Assembly (NCBI RefSeq): GCF_001742145.1
Contig: NZ_CP015749.1
Span: 930,001 to 994,000 of the forward strand
Reading direction: 5' to 3'
DNA length: 64,000 nt
Origin: Pectobacterium parmentieri
Lineage (GTDB): Bacteria; Pseudomonadota; Gammaproteobacteria; Enterobacterales; Enterobacteriaceae
Shown: piece after piece, positions 63,976 to 64,000 of the stretch
How the letters are laid out: each line of letters begins with the position of its first letter
How positions within the stretch are numbered: position 1 is the first letter of the stretch
Notes under the pieces: model-generated
The model's input: the letters and a program-made list of their open reading frames with translations, nothing else
Told to the model about the DNA's origin: nothing
Database searches by the model: none
Position numbers and translations under genes: made by a program

Positions 63976-64000
63976 AATGAGTTCCACCCATAGTGTTACT

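Noticed and set aside
63976..64000. LexA box of sulA
   Set aside because: Only the right end can be inside the window; the full CTG-N10-CAG element is cut off, so it is mentioned but not listed as a feature.

Overview
The window is a chromosomal segment of a soft-rot enterobacterium, most likely Pectobacterium. Two kinds of evidence support this. Long gene runs keep the E. coli order: glnQPH with dps, rhtA and ompX, and fabA, ycbZ (lonH), matP, ompA and sulA. The segment also carries a complete prtW-inh-prtDEF protease secretion locus and a carotovoricin-like R-type tailocin. No rRNA, CRISPR array or intact insertion sequence was seen.

Layout. 0-9 kb: the tail of an unidentified gene, pbpG, a glutathione S-transferase, then a leftward DeoR regulator and 2-aminoethylphosphonate-type ABC importer (permease, ATPase, binding protein). 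Divergent from these is a PLP enzyme resembling PbfA or ethanolamine-phosphate phospho-lyase. 9-16 kb: bglX, idi, a 35-residue YohO-like membrane protein, a LysE/RhtB exporter with its AraC-type neighbour, and dinG. 16-23 kb: serralysin metalloprotease, its periplasmic inhibitor and its type I secretion system (PrtD ABC protein, PrtE adaptor, PrtF outer-membrane channel).

23-39 kb: a headless contractile phage tail. It has a lysis cassette (holin, transglycosylase, Rz with nested Rz1), two Mu gp25/gp26-like genes, then Gp37, DUF2635, sheath, tube, a tail chaperone with a probable -2 frameshift, tape measure, U, X, D, V, W, J, I, a tail fibre and a serine invertase. There is no terminase, portal, capsid, integrase or repressor. 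The distal fibre coding region is an invertible segment of about 1 kb between two gix-like sites. The second, silent fibre tip lies on the opposite strand in a compatible frame. The protease and tailocin loci together separate dinG from ybiB, which are neighbours in E. coli.

39-51 kb: ybiB, an M3-type peptidase, glnQPH, dps, a P-loop kinase, rhtA, ompX, a CynX/NimT-type MFS carrier and a MATE exporter. 51-57 kb is accessory: a YgaP-like rhodanese, a small cupin, a 40-bp palindrome, an AT-rich gene for a plant-type SABATH (Methyltransf_7) carboxyl methyltransferase, a cold-shock-domain protein, yaiL, ymjA, an integrase C-terminal relic, an ABM monooxygenase and tRNA-Ser(GGA). 57-64 kb: an RpiB/LacAB-type isomerase, yebE, fabA with a FabR-type operator, ycbZ/lonH, matP, ompA and sulA.

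The most notable items are the SABATH methyltransferase in a plant pathogen, the invertible tailocin fibre with its sites and silent tip, and the clean removal of the head module from a Mu-ordered tail cluster.
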